In this document: in pieces, positions 50,967 to 59,329 of the stretch
Layout of the letters: each line of letters opens with the position of its first letter
Numbering within the stretch: position 1 is the first letter of the stretch
Source: Imperialibacter roseus
GTDB taxonomy: Bacteria; Bacteroidota; Bacteroidia; Cytophagales; Cyclobacteriaceae
Assembly: GCF_032999765.1 (NCBI RefSeq)
Contig: NZ_CP136051.1
Coordinates: 3,076,417 to 3,140,416, forward strand
Length of the DNA: 64,000 nucleotides
Reading direction: 5' to 3'
Program-made: the position numbers and the translations under genes
Notes under the pieces: generated by a model
Database searches by the model: none
What the model was told of the DNA's origin: nothing
The model's input: only the letters and a program-made list of their open reading frames with translations

Positions 50967-52163
50967 ATGCAATACGATATTACGATCATTGGTGGAGGGA
51001 TTGTGGGATTGGCCACCGCTTACCAACTAAAAAAGAAACGACCCGGACTTAAGGTTTTGCTCATCGAAAAAGAGCCCAGACTGGCAGCTCACCAAACGGG
51101 CAACAATAGTGGGGTTATCCATTCCGGCTTATATTATAAGCCAGGGAGTCTGAAAGCGACGAATTGCATCAATGGCTATAACATGCTGCTTGAATTTTGT
51201 AACGAACAAGGAATTGAGTATGACCTCTGCGGGAAAATTGTGGTAGCCACGTCGAAAGAAGAGTTACCGCTCCTGAATAATCTTTTTGAAAGAGGTATCC
51301 AAAATGGTCTGGTGAAAAATGAACGGCTTACTGCGGAGCAATTAAAAGAAAAGGAGCCATACGTAAATGGCATTGAGGGGATTTGGGTGCCTTATACCGG
51401 CATTATCAGCTACAAAGAAGTATCGGCCAAACTGGCTGAAGTGATAAGAAAAGATGATGGTCAGATTCATATAAGTGAAGCAGTTAGGGAAATCAGAAAG
51501 GAAGCCGGAGGTTGCACGGTGGTCACTAATAAGGACACCTACCAAACGAAACTGGTGGTGAACTGCGCCGGTCTCTATTCCGACAAAATCGCCCGGATGA
51601 CCGGACAGGAAGTCAATATCAAGATTGTGCCATTTAGAGGTGAGTACTACAAGATAAAAGAAGAAAGAAAGTACCTGGTCAAGAACCTGATCTACCCGGT
51701 ACCGGATCCTAATTTCCCATTCCTTGGCGTACACTTCACACGAATGGTGGGCGGCGAAGTGGAAGCTGGCCCCAATGCGGTGCTGGCCTTCAGAAGAGAA
51801 GGATACAGCAAGTCAAAAATCAACCTTTTTGAGCTGGCAGAAACACTGGCCTGGCCAGGATTTCAGAAAGTGGCCTGGAAATACTGGAAAACAGGCTTTG
51901 GCGAAATGTACAGGTCGTTCAGTAAAACAGCTTTCACCACTGCCCTGCAAAAGCTCCTTCCTGATTTGAAAGAGTCGGATCTTGAACCGGGCGGAGCAGG
52001 TGTGCGTGCCCAGGCTTGCGACCGAAACGGTGGCCTGCTCGACGACTTCCTGATTTTGGAAAATGACATAGCTGTGAATGTTTGCAATGCGCCGAGCCCG
52101 GCAGCCACCTCCAGCCTTTCGATAGGAGAAACCGTATCGAATATCGTACTCAAGAGGTTTTGA
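50967..52163 (+). CDS. lhgO: L-2-hydroxyglutarate oxidase
   Basis: A 398-residue FAD enzyme of the DAO family. It oxidises L-2-hydroxyglutarate to 2-oxoglutarate, removing a by-product of malate or 2-oxoglutarate dehydrogenases. The FAD-binding loop is TIIGGGIVGLATAYQL at the N terminus with the ribose-binding glutamate in LLIEKE. AHQTGNNSGVIHSGLYY (about 35-51) is the LhgO family signature, and the C-terminal GGAGVRAQACDRNGGLLDDF closes the FAD site. Length and motifs are normal. MoeB follows 70 bases later. Confidence 0.93.
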   Translation: MQYDITIIGGGIVGLATAYQLKKKRPGLKVLLIEKEPRLAAHQTGNNSGVIHSGLYYKPGSLKATNCINGYNMLLEFCNEQGIEYDLCGKIVVATSKEELPLLNNLFERGIQNGLVKNERLTAEQLKEKEPYVNGIEGIWVPYTGIISYKEVSAKLAEVIRKDDGQIHISEAVREIRKEAGGCTVVTNKDTYQTKLVVNCAGLYSDKIARMTGQEVNIKIVPFRGEYYKIKEERKYLVKNLIYPVPDPNFPFLGVHFTRMVGGEVEAGPNAVLAFRREGYSKSKINLFELAETLAWPGFQKVAWKYWKTGFGEMYRSFSKTAFTTALQKLLPDLKESDLEPGGAGVRAQACDRNGGLLDDFLILENDIAVNVCNAPSPAATSSLSIGETVSNIVLKRF

Positions 52164-52233
52164 GTGCAGCGTGAGAAGTGCGAGGGTGAGGATAAACCTT
52201 TTTACTTTCACTATTAACTGATAAATTTCTTCC

Positions 52234-53328
52234 ATGTCCAGATACGCTCGTCATTTGTCGCTTAAAGAAATAGGCCCAGCTGGTCAGCAAAAGATTGCGG
52301 AAGCCAGGGTACTGGTGATTGGTGCGGGCGGATTAGGCTGTCCCGTCTTGCAATATCTTGCTGCAGCCGGCGTAGGGCGGATTGGCATTGTTGACAACGA
52401 CGTCGTTTCCATCAGCAACCTGCAACGACAGGTACTCTTCAGAGAAAGTGACATAGGCAAAAATAAGGCTGGAGCTGCCAAAAGCCACATAATGGCACTC
52501 AACTCCACCATAGAGCTGGTAGCTTACCCCGAGAAAATCACCTCTGCCAATGCGCTGGATATTGTCGCTGGGTTTGATATTGTGATCGACTGCACCGACA
52601 ACTTCCCCACCCGCTACCTCATGAACGATGTATGCCTTTTGGCAGACAAGCCATATATCTACGGCGCCATTCATCGGTTTGAAGGTCAGGTGGCCGTGTT
52701 TAACCTCACAAAGGAAAGTGCTAACTACAGAGACCTCTACCCTACTCCCCCGGCGGCCGGTTCAGTGCCCACTTGCGAACAAGAGGGCGTATTAGGTGTG
52801 CTTCCAGGGCTTATCGGAACCATGCAGGCCATAGAAGCGCTTAAAATCATTACCCAGTCTGGCGAAGTGCTGGACAGTGCCTTAGTAATGCTTGGTGCGT
52901 GGGACAACACCCGCCAGCGGATGATGATAAAGCCAAAGGGTACCAGAGCCAAAGTGACCAAGCTTATCGACTACGAGGCCTTTTGCGGCATTAAGAACTA
53001 CCAGGAAAATATGAAAGAAATAACCGTTCAGGAGCTCGACTCGTGGAAGAAAAACGGCGTCAGCTTTCAGTTGATCGACGTCAGAGAGGCCCACGAATAT
53101 GAGACGGTGAATATGGGAGGAGAACTGATGCCCATGAGTCAACTGCAGGAGTACATCGACTTGATTGACCGGGACCGCCAGGTGGTAGTTCATTGCCACC
53201 ATGGAGGGCGCAGTGCCTCGGTTATTCAAGCGCTGCAATCACGGTATGGGTTCGACAACCTCTATAACCTTATCGGAGGTATACATGCCTGGGCCGAAGA
53301 GATTGATCCGACATTGCCTACGTACTAA
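52234..53328 (+). CDS. moeB: MoeB/ThiF-type adenylyltransferase fused to rhodanese
   Basis: A 364-residue two-domain protein. The N-terminal E1-like domain (about 1-245) adenylates the C-terminal glycine of a sulfur-carrier protein. It has the ATP loop VIGAGGLGCPVLQYL, the arginine finger SNLQRQVLF, DCTDNFPTRY and TCEQEGVLG. The C-terminal rhodanese domain (about 262-364) has the active-site loop HCHHGGRSAS. The fusion could activate and then thiolate MoaD- or ThiS-like carriers. The CxxC zinc motif before TCEQEG reads NYRDL, and the later CxxC is reduced to one cysteine, so the zinc site of E. coli MoeB is missing. No other moa/mog gene is nearby. Confidence 0.88.
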   Translation: MSRYARHLSLKEIGPAGQQKIAEARVLVIGAGGLGCPVLQYLAAAGVGRIGIVDNDVVSISNLQRQVLFRESDIGKNKAGAAKSHIMALNSTIELVAYPEKITSANALDIVAGFDIVIDCTDNFPTRYLMNDVCLLADKPYIYGAIHRFEGQVAVFNLTKESANYRDLYPTPPAAGSVPTCEQEGVLGVLPGLIGTMQAIEALKIITQSGEVLDSALVMLGAWDNTRQRMMIKPKGTRAKVTKLIDYEAFCGIKNYQENMKEITVQELDSWKKNGVSFQLIDVREAHEYETVNMGGELMPMSQLQEYIDLIDRDRQVVVHCHHGGRSASVIQALQSRYGFDNLYNLIGGIHAWAEEIDPTLPTY

Positions 53329-53416
53329 GAGCGCTTTGCTTTTAACGAAATTGATGAATTGGTCATAATACTTGTTATCTTGCCTAAGGTAACCCAAGTA
53401 GCATACTTCGTTTATA

Positions 53417-53659
53417 ATGAAAACTCTGACAATAGAACTTCCTGATACCGTTGACGTCGATGACAAGGATGCCAGAATGTATATTGCGGCACGGCTGTAT
53501 GAAAAAGGAAAGTTGACTCTCGGTCAAGCCGCCGATATTGTGGGCTATTCTAAAGAAACCTTCATGGAACTACTTGGAGAGTATGGGGTCTCATTTTTCA
53601 ATTACCCATCAGAAGAACTTGAAGATGACATGAAAAATGCAGAAGGCCACAGTAGTTGA
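53417..53659 (+). CDS. UPF0175 family antitoxin
   Basis: An 80-residue protein with a helix-turn-helix-like centre. After a strand-rich start (KTLTIELPDTV) come AARLYEKGKLTLGQAADIVG and YSKETFMELLGEYGVSFFNY, the UPF0175 pattern, also found in archaeal and cyanobacterial antitoxins. It is probably the DNA-binding antitoxin for the DUF3368 protein whose gene overlaps its last 23 bases. An imperfect palindrome TTGCCTAAGGTAA (53380-53392) lies 25 bases before the start and could be its operator. Confidence 0.88.
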   Translation: MKTLTIELPDTVDVDDKDARMYIAARLYEKGKLTLGQAADIVGYSKETFMELLGEYGVSFFNYPSEELEDDMKNAEGHSS

Positions 53660-54062
53660 TACAAGTTGTCTTATCCTGCTTACAAAAATTGAACAACTAG
53701 GCCTTCTCTATGAGTTGTTTGGAACAATCACCATCACTCCAGCTATAGCCGACGAATATGGCTACCCTTTGCCTACATGGGTACAAATAATCAACCCAAA
53801 AGAAGATTCGCTAAAGATATTTAAAGCATTCCTTGACGCAGGAGAAGCATCAGCCATTGCACTTGTCATGGAAAGCCCCTCTTCTCTGCTTATTGTTGAC
53901 GAACTCAAAGGCAGACAAGTAGCGAAAGAAATAGGCATCAAATTTACAGGGTCAGTTGGTATGCTGAAACTGGCCGAAAAAAAAGGGCTTATTTCAAACA
54001 TGACTGAAGTCATCAAAAAAATTAAAAAAAAACTGATTTCAGAGTATCTGATGCCCTATTAA
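53637..54062 (+). CDS. DUF3368 PIN-like toxin
   Basis: A 141-residue PIN-like nuclease. The first acidic position is in VVDTSCLILL (D9), a second acidic group lies in GEASAIALVME, and a third is in LLIVDELKGRQVA. This is the DUF3368 layout; such proteins are thought to be RNases of VapC-like toxin-antitoxin systems. The last 25 residues are lysine-rich. It overlaps the UPF0175 gene by 23 bases, as tight translational coupling would require. The pair lies between moeB and cutC with no mobile-element remnants. Confidence 0.88.
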   Translation: MQKATVVDTSCLILLTKIEQLGLLYELFGTITITPAIADEYGYPLPTWVQIINPKEDSLKIFKAFLDAGEASAIALVMESPSSLLIVDELKGRQVAKEIGIKFTGSVGMLKLAEKKGLISNMTEVIKKIKKKLISEYLMPY

Positions 54063-54093
54063 AATCACTGCTAACCTAAATACCATTTTCAAT

Positions 54094-54834
54094 ATGTCCA
54101 TAGAAGTAGTCTGCTACAACATCACTTCAGTGCTCAACGCCATTGAAGGTGGTGCCAGTCGCATAGAGTTATGTGATAGCCCTGGCGATGGAGGCACCAC
54201 ACCCTCCGCTGGAATGATCCTGGCTGCTAAAGAAAAGGCACGAATACCAGTGTTCGTCATGATCAGGCCAAGAGGTGGCGACTTCCTCTATTCCGATGAG
54301 GAGTTCGAGGTAATGAAAAAAGACATTGAATCGGCGAAAAAACTAGGTGCAGACGGTGTGGTCTTTGGCATCCTGAAAGCCAATGGGGAAATAGATACGG
54401 AAAGAAACAGGGAGCTTGTGCAGCTCGCCAGGCCGCTGAAAGTGACATGCCATAGGGCATTTGACATGACCAATGATCCCCACGAAGCCCTCGAAGCGTG
54501 CGTTGAAGCCGGCTTTGACCGCATCCTGACCTCCGGACAGCAGGCCAATGTTTACGACGGCAGGCTATTGCTAGCGGAGCTGGTAAAAAAAGCCGGCGAC
54601 CGCATCATCATCATGCCAGGCGCTGGCGTAAGCGAAGAAAATGTGGCCGATCTGGTGAAAACCACTGGAGCGAAAGAAATCCATATTTCAGGGAGGAGCT
54701 TTGTCGACAGCCCCATGGCATACAGAAACCCCGCCGTGTCTATGGGAGACGACCCAAGAGAGTACCAGAAGCTGGTGGTAAGTGAGGAAAGAGTAAAAAA
54801 AATTCGCTTTCTAGCAGAAGGTGTCAAAAAATAA
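54094..54834 (+). CDS. cutC: Copper homeostasis protein CutC family
   Basis: A 246-residue TIM-barrel protein with the family start SIEVVCYNITSVLNAIEGGASRIELCD, then VFVMIRPRGGDFLYS, VTCHRAFDMTNDP and the C-terminal IHISGRSF. CutC was named from E. coli copper-sensitive mutants; its real biochemical role is unsettled. It has full length and intact motifs. It follows the toxin gene after 31 bases but is unlikely to be functionally tied to it. Confidence 0.93.
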   Translation: MSIEVVCYNITSVLNAIEGGASRIELCDSPGDGGTTPSAGMILAAKEKARIPVFVMIRPRGGDFLYSDEEFEVMKKDIESAKKLGADGVVFGILKANGEIDTERNRELVQLARPLKVTCHRAFDMTNDPHEALEACVEAGFDRILTSGQQANVYDGRLLLAELVKKAGDRIIIMPGAGVSEENVADLVKTTGAKEIHISGRSFVDSPMAYRNPAVSMGDDPREYQKLVVSEERVKKIRFLAEGVKK

Positions 54835-54838
54835 AAAA

Positions 54839-54877
54839 GGCTGTCTCAAAAGCCTTGATCGGTTTGTTGAGACAGCC
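54839..54877 (-). terminator. Terminator between convergent cutC and DinB genes
   Basis: An 11-bp perfect stem GGCTGTCTCAA/TTGAGACAGCC encloses a 17-nt loop. On the minus strand it is followed by TTTTTTATTTTTT, so it acts best for the DinB-family gene. It could also slow plus-strand transcription from cutC. Confidence 0.8.
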
Positions 54878-54888
54878 GCACTATCGTT

Positions 54889-55380
54889 TTACCTCTCCCA
54901 AAAGAACGGCGGCTGAATGCCCAGCGACCGAAGGTACACATAGCCTTGTCCCCTGTGGTGAATCTCGTTGTCGATGAAATAGAAAAGGTTGGACACCACC
55001 GTTCCCTCATACTGCCCAAAAAGCTTGATTTGCTCCTGGAATCTTTCTGCTGAAAGCTGCTTCCAGTAGGAGTTAATTTGCTCTGTAGAGTCGTCCCATG
55101 CCTTCAGTACATTTTCTTTTTTCCCATCAAAATCCAGATCTTCATTGAAGGGCGATGTTTTGCCGGTAACAATTTCCTTCAGGCCTGGCACCGCTATGGC
55201 AAGCATCTCACTAACGAGTTTCGAAAATGGTCGCATGCCGCCAATGGAATGCTCAAAAAACTCCTTTTCAGGGAAAGCTTCTATCACCCGGCGGGTCAGG
55301 CTTCTATGTCCCTGCCAGTGTTTGAGCAACTGCTCTGGTGAAATTACTCCGGCTTCAATCTGAGTGTTTAGCTGATTCAT
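54889..55380 (-). CDS. DinB family protein
   Basis: A 163-residue four-helix-bundle protein of the DinB/YfiT superfamily. HHRGQGYVYLRSLGI near the C terminus holds two of the metal histidines (EIHHRGQ), and the first is expected in the FFEHSIGGMRPFS segment. Many members are metal-dependent thiol-S-transferases using bacillithiol or mycothiol; others are DNA-damage-induced with no known activity. The final residues PPFFWER follow the family pattern. Confidence 0.9.
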   Translation of the reverse strand: MNQLNTQIEAGVISPEQLLKHWQGHRSLTRRVIEAFPEKEFFEHSIGGMRPFSKLVSEMLAIAVPGLKEIVTGKTSPFNEDLDFDGKKENVLKAWDDSTEQINSYWKQLSAERFQEQIKLFGQYEGTVVSNLFYFIDNEIHHRGQGYVYLRSLGIQPPFFWER

Positions 55381-55432
55381 GATGTGTGATTTTAGGTTTA
55401 AAATTTCTTTGATGAAGCCAAGCTAGCACCGG

Positions 55433-55464
55433 CCACTGACAGCTGTCTGTCAGTGGATTTTTTT
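55433..55464 (+). terminator. Orphan terminator-like hairpin upstream of the creatininase-family gene
   Basis: A perfect 10-bp stem CCACTGACAG/CTGTCAGTGG with a 4-nt loop is followed by A and seven T on the plus strand. No plus-strand gene ends just before it (the DinB gene on the minus strand starts at 55380). It would terminate a short unannotated RNA, or act in the leader of the gene at 55559. Confidence 0.65.
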
Positions 55465-55558
55465 ACATAAAAACTTTTTTCTTCAATTAGTAAACCAGCC
55501 AAATGTCTGTTCAACTTTGTAGTTTGATAATACTCTCAAAAATTCTAGCTTCAACCCT

Positions 55559-56320
55559 ATGAAACAATACCTACTCGCCGAGTGCAACTGGAAAGACATC
55601 AAGGATCGCCAAATCGATTTGGCCATTTTACCCTGGGGCGCCACAGAGGCCCACAACTACCACATGCCTTATGGCACCGACGTATACGAAGCTGACAGCA
55701 TAGCCGCTGAGGCAGGTCGTATCGCCTGGGAAGCTGGCGCAAAATTGACAGTGCTACCCACTATCCCCTTTGGCGTAAACACCGGCCAAACTGACATCAA
55801 GCTAGACATTAACCTCTACCCCAGCACGCAGCTGGCTATTCTCAACGATATCGTTGAGGTGCTCAACCGGCAGGGCATTTTCAAGCTACTGATTGTCAAC
55901 AGCCATGGCGGCAACGACTTCAAAACCATGCTGCGAGAGTTGGGGGTTAGGTACCCAAAAATGTTGCTCAGCACCTGTAATTGGTTCCAGTCAATGGACA
56001 AGAAACAGTACTTTGAAGAGCCTGGAGATCATGCCGACGAAATGGAAACCTGCCTCATTATGCACCTGAGACCCGAGCTGGTGCTGCCGCTCGACCAGGC
56101 CGGAGACGGGAAAGACAAAAAGCCACGTATTCAGGGTTTCAAAGAAGGCTGGGCCTGGAAAGAAAGGGAGTGGTCAAAAGTATCGGCAGATACAGGTATT
56201 GGTAATCCGAAAAAATCTACGGCGGAAAAAGGAGCCAGGTTCTTCACAGACGTTACACAAAAACTTGGCAAGTTGATGTTGGAGCTTTCGCAAATTGATA
56301 AAGAGGACTTTTATGAATAG
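55559..56320 (+). CDS. Creatininase family protein
   Basis: A 253-residue metal-dependent amidohydrolase. The metal-site pattern is visible in order: WGATEAHNYHMPYGTD (Glu, His and Asp), VNSHGGND, and GDHADEMETCL with the last glutamate. Besides creatininase the family includes mycofactocin MftE peptidase and riboflavin-pathway ArfB-like amidohydrolases, so creatinine need not be the substrate. No mycofactocin or creatine genes lie nearby. It is read in the same direction as the transporter gene 113 bases downstream, with a CCCGCTTAA/TTAAGCGGG hairpin between. Confidence 0.9.
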   Translation: MKQYLLAECNWKDIKDRQIDLAILPWGATEAHNYHMPYGTDVYEADSIAAEAGRIAWEAGAKLTVLPTIPFGVNTGQTDIKLDINLYPSTQLAILNDIVEVLNRQGIFKLLIVNSHGGNDFKTMLRELGVRYPKMLLSTCNWFQSMDKKQYFEEPGDHADEMETCLIMHLRPELVLPLDQAGDGKDKKPRIQGFKEGWAWKEREWSKVSADTGIGNPKKSTAEKGARFFTDVTQKLGKLMLELSQIDKEDFYE

Positions 56321-56433
56321 ATTTTTCACCCGCTTAAAAAGTAATTAAGCGGGCCGTAAGCATTTCTTTGGCTTTTTGATAAATCCGCAGCATCTTAGAA
56401 ATGGATTGAATCAATTCATTCCATTGCTACATT

Positions 56434-57522
56434 ATGAAAAAGACATATACCTACACCCTATTTATTGCTTTAGCATTATTAGTCGCCGCTGCCATTGCCG
56501 GCATTGGACTTAACTCCCCAATCAGTGGGCCCTTGTTGATTGCAGGCCTTCTCTTACTGGCGTTTGCATTTCGAGGAAGTGAAAAAGCAAAAGGCTATAG
56601 TTACTCTGTAGTCATTTTTTCATCGGTTGCTGCCGCTATGTACTACCCCGCACCGTTTCAGCAAATCGGCGACTTCAAGCTGGGCACTTTGATAGTTCCG
56701 CTGCTTCAAATCATCATGTTCGGCATGGGCACGTCCATGAGCATCAAAGATTTTGAAGGAGTGGTCAAAATGCCCAAAGGAGTAGGCGTTGGTTTGCTGT
56801 GCCAGTTTACCATTATGCCGCTGCTCGGATTTGGAATAGCCAAGCTTTTTAACTTCCCTTCTGAAATAGCCGCCGGTATTATACTGATTGGCTCGGCTCC
56901 AAGCGGGTTGGCCAGCAACGTGATGGCCTACCTGGCCAAAGCTAATGTGGCCCTTTCGGTAACAATGACAGCCGTAGCCACTATGCTGGCCCCGCTAATG
57001 ACACCCTTATGGATGAAGTTACTAGCCGGACAATATGTTCCCATCGAATTTTGGGGGATGATGTGGAGCATTGTCAAAATTGTGATCATCCCGATCATTG
57101 GTGGCCTGATCTTCAACAAACTCTTTCACGGAAAGGCCCCCTGGGTCGACAAAGCGATGCCCCTTTTGTCAATGGCGGGCATTGCCATCATCATCAGTAT
57201 CATTACCGCCTCTGGCAGAGATGCTCTCCTCACTTATGGCGTTGTCCTCGTTTTCGCAGCCCTGCTGCACAACACGGCTGGTTACTTTCTAGGTTATAAG
57301 CTTTGTAAAGCCATCAAATTACCAGAAAGAGACTGTAGAACAATTGCCTTTGAGGTAGGTATGCAAAATGGCGGACTCGCTTCGGGAATAGCGCAGGGGA
57401 TGGGAAAAGTGGCTACTATGGGCCTCGGCCCCTCTGTCTTTGGTTCATTGATGAACATTACGGGATCTATCCTGGCAAATTGGTGGAGAGATAAACCAAC
57501 GGGTGAAAAAGACCCAAAATGA
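56434..57522 (+). CDS. Bile acid:sodium symporter family (BASS) transporter
   Basis: A 362-residue membrane protein with about ten segments. Two opening segments precede the BASS core, which starts at LIVPLLQIIMFGMGTSMSI. Core marks are GVGLLCQFTIMPLLGFG, LIGSAPSGLASNVMAYLAKANVALS (sodium-binding crossing region) and EVGMQNGGLASGIA. Bacterial members move organic acids such as pantoate, or sulfonates or other anions with sodium; bile acid is not implied. Its stop overlaps the start of the GH5 gene (ATGA), so import and extracellular glycan cleavage may be translationally coupled. Confidence 0.9.
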   Translation: MKKTYTYTLFIALALLVAAAIAGIGLNSPISGPLLIAGLLLLAFAFRGSEKAKGYSYSVVIFSSVAAAMYYPAPFQQIGDFKLGTLIVPLLQIIMFGMGTSMSIKDFEGVVKMPKGVGVGLLCQFTIMPLLGFGIAKLFNFPSEIAAGIILIGSAPSGLASNVMAYLAKANVALSVTMTAVATMLAPLMTPLWMKLLAGQYVPIEFWGMMWSIVKIVIIPIIGGLIFNKLFHGKAPWVDKAMPLLSMAGIAIIISIITASGRDALLTYGVVLVFAALLHNTAGYFLGYKLCKAIKLPERDCRTIAFEVGMQNGGLASGIAQGMGKVATMGLGPSVFGSLMNITGSILANWWRDKPTGEKDPK

Positions 57523-59069
57523 AAAGGCTTCTGCTTCCGGCAGCCGTTTGGCTACTTTTCACACAAGGTGTTTTCGCCCAAACGGCCTCTTCCTTTGATG
57601 TCAACGACAGGCTGGGGCGTGGCATCAACATGGGCAATTCCTTTGAGGCACCTACCGAAGATGCCTGGAGCAACCCCTGGCAGCCGGAGTACTTCAAAAT
57701 AATAGCTGACCTTGGCTTTCAACATGTGAGGCTCCCTGTCCGTTGGGAAACGCCGGAGCGGAGCATGGTCGACCCGCCCTATACAATCAATGCAGACTTC
57801 TTGCGGAGAATTCAGGCCGTTGTCGACACCGCACTGAAATACAAGCTGCATATCATCGTGAATATGCACCACCACGATTCGCTTTTTGAGAACGTGGCCC
57901 GTGAAGAACCAAGGTTTCTTTCACAGTGGAATCAAATCGCTGACTATTTCAAGGACTACCCTGACAGTTTGCTCTTTGAGGTACTGAACGAGCCACACGG
58001 AGAAATAACACCGGCATTGTGGAACGATCTTTTCGCCAAAGCGCTGACAGAAATCCGAAAAACGAATCCTACAAGAAGTGTGATATTGGGAGTGGCAGAG
58101 TATGGTGGACTTACTGCTGTTCCTCAATTGGAGATTCCTGCTGATGACCACCTCATTCTTAGCATCCACTATTACAACCCCTTTCACTTTACCCACCAGG
58201 GAGCTGATTGGGTGGGCCCGGAAACCCAGGCATGGCTTGGTACTGAGTGGAATGATACGGAAGCCGAACGACTGACAATCGTCAACGAATTCAAGGTGGC
58301 CCAGGCTTTCGCCGAGGAACACAACCTGCCGTTCAATGTTGGTGAGTTTGGTGCCTATAGCACAGCCGATATCGACTCAAGGATTCGCTGGACTACCTAC
58401 CTCGCTCGCTGGTTTGAGTCGCAAAAGATGAGCTGGGCCTATTGGGAATTTAGCGCAGGATTCGGCATTTACGATCCTGCCAACAAATCGTTTCTTGAAC
58501 CTCTGGTAGATGCCCTGCTGCACAACCCCATGCCGGAGCCCACCCAAGTCAATACCAAAGTGGTGTACCAAAGTGATTTTAGCTCTGGTCGGGATGGTTG
58601 GCTTGTGGTGAATCAGGGAGGTGCCGCCTCGCTATTAGACAATGCTGGCAATAAACTCACAGTGGCGATATCAGGCGGTGGCACCGAAGGCTGGCATATT
58701 CAACTCACCAAAACCGGTCTTTCGTTCACGAAAGGAAAGACTTACCAAATAGGCTTCAGCGCCAAAGCAGATGAAGCCCGGGCGGCTACCTTCTATGCCG
58801 GCAAAAACGGCGACCCATGGACGGCATACAGCGGATACAATGGTATGACCATACCGGCAACAGAAACGAGGTTTATTTTCACCTTTACGATGAACGAACC
58901 CACCGACGATCAGGCGAGATTGGTGTTTGATCTTGGTAAATCGGTAGTGGATTTGAGCATCTCCGATATTTTGGTTGAAGAGGTTCTCAACTCAGTTACT
59001 GCACTGGACGATGAGTCGGGGGAAATATTACGGTATTCCCCAACCCTACTTCGTCCCAATTGTTTGTGA
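57519..59069 (+). CDS. GH5 family glycoside hydrolase (cellulase-like) with CBM, C-terminally truncated by frameshift
   Basis: A 516-residue secreted enzyme (signal ending GVFAQT). The GH5 domain (about 25-340) has FQHVRLPVRWE, the acid/base E158 in VLNEPHGE and the nucleophile E276 in NVGEFGAYS, so it is probably active on beta-1,4-glucan or mannan. Residues about 350-490 form a CBM4/9-type carbohydrate-binding domain. The reading frame then shifts: after LRY (Y506, 59034-59036) the codons become SPTLLRPNCL and stop. Adding one T at about 59037 restores FPNPTSSQLFVSG and reads on into the T9SS type A sorting domain at 59042-59248. As written, the protein lacks its export signal for the outer membrane. 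Confidence 0.88.
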   Translation: MKRLLLPAAVWLLFTQGVFAQTASSFDVNDRLGRGINMGNSFEAPTEDAWSNPWQPEYFKIIADLGFQHVRLPVRWETPERSMVDPPYTINADFLRRIQAVVDTALKYKLHIIVNMHHHDSLFENVAREEPRFLSQWNQIADYFKDYPDSLLFEVLNEPHGEITPALWNDLFAKALTEIRKTNPTRSVILGVAEYGGLTAVPQLEIPADDHLILSIHYYNPFHFTHQGADWVGPETQAWLGTEWNDTEAERLTIVNEFKVAQAFAEEHNLPFNVGEFGAYSTADIDSRIRWTTYLARWFESQKMSWAYWEFSAGFGIYDPANKSFLEPLVDALLHNPMPEPTQVNTKVVYQSDFSSGRDGWLVVNQGGAASLLDNAGNKLTVAISGGGTEGWHIQLTKTGLSFTKGKTYQIGFSAKADEARAATFYAGKNGDPWTAYSGYNGMTIPATETRFIFTFTMNEPTDDQARLVFDLGKSVVDLSISDILVEEVLNSVTALDDESGEILRYSPTLLRPNCL

Positions 59070-59248
59070 GTGGATTGGAAAATTACCACAGTGCCCGGGC
59101 ATTCGATATGCAGGGCCGTTTTGTTGGTGTACTCCCCTTTGAACCAGCCAGCAGATCAATCGATATGGGGCAGCTTCCGGCAGGGTTCTATTTGGTTAGG
59201 CTTACGAAGGGAGCGATCAGCGAGACTTTTCGGGTAATAAAAGAGTAG
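59042..59248 (+). pseudogene. Severed T9SS type A sorting domain of the GH5 enzyme
   Basis: In the +1-restored frame this stretch continues the GH5 protein as PNPTSSQLFVSGLENYHS, then GRFVGVL and the ending AGFYLVRLTKG to FRVIKE. That is the classic type A sorting domain and the same last six residues as the M6 protease. It has no plausible start of its own (an open frame begins at 59060 with an alternative codon), so it is a fragment rather than a separate gene. Confidence 0.85.
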
Positions 59249-59329
59249 CTCTCAGAAAATTATTTAAGAATTTCGCCTTTTGAAGGTGATATTCTCCCTC
59301 TTTTCTGCACTTATAATAAAAGCTATTGC

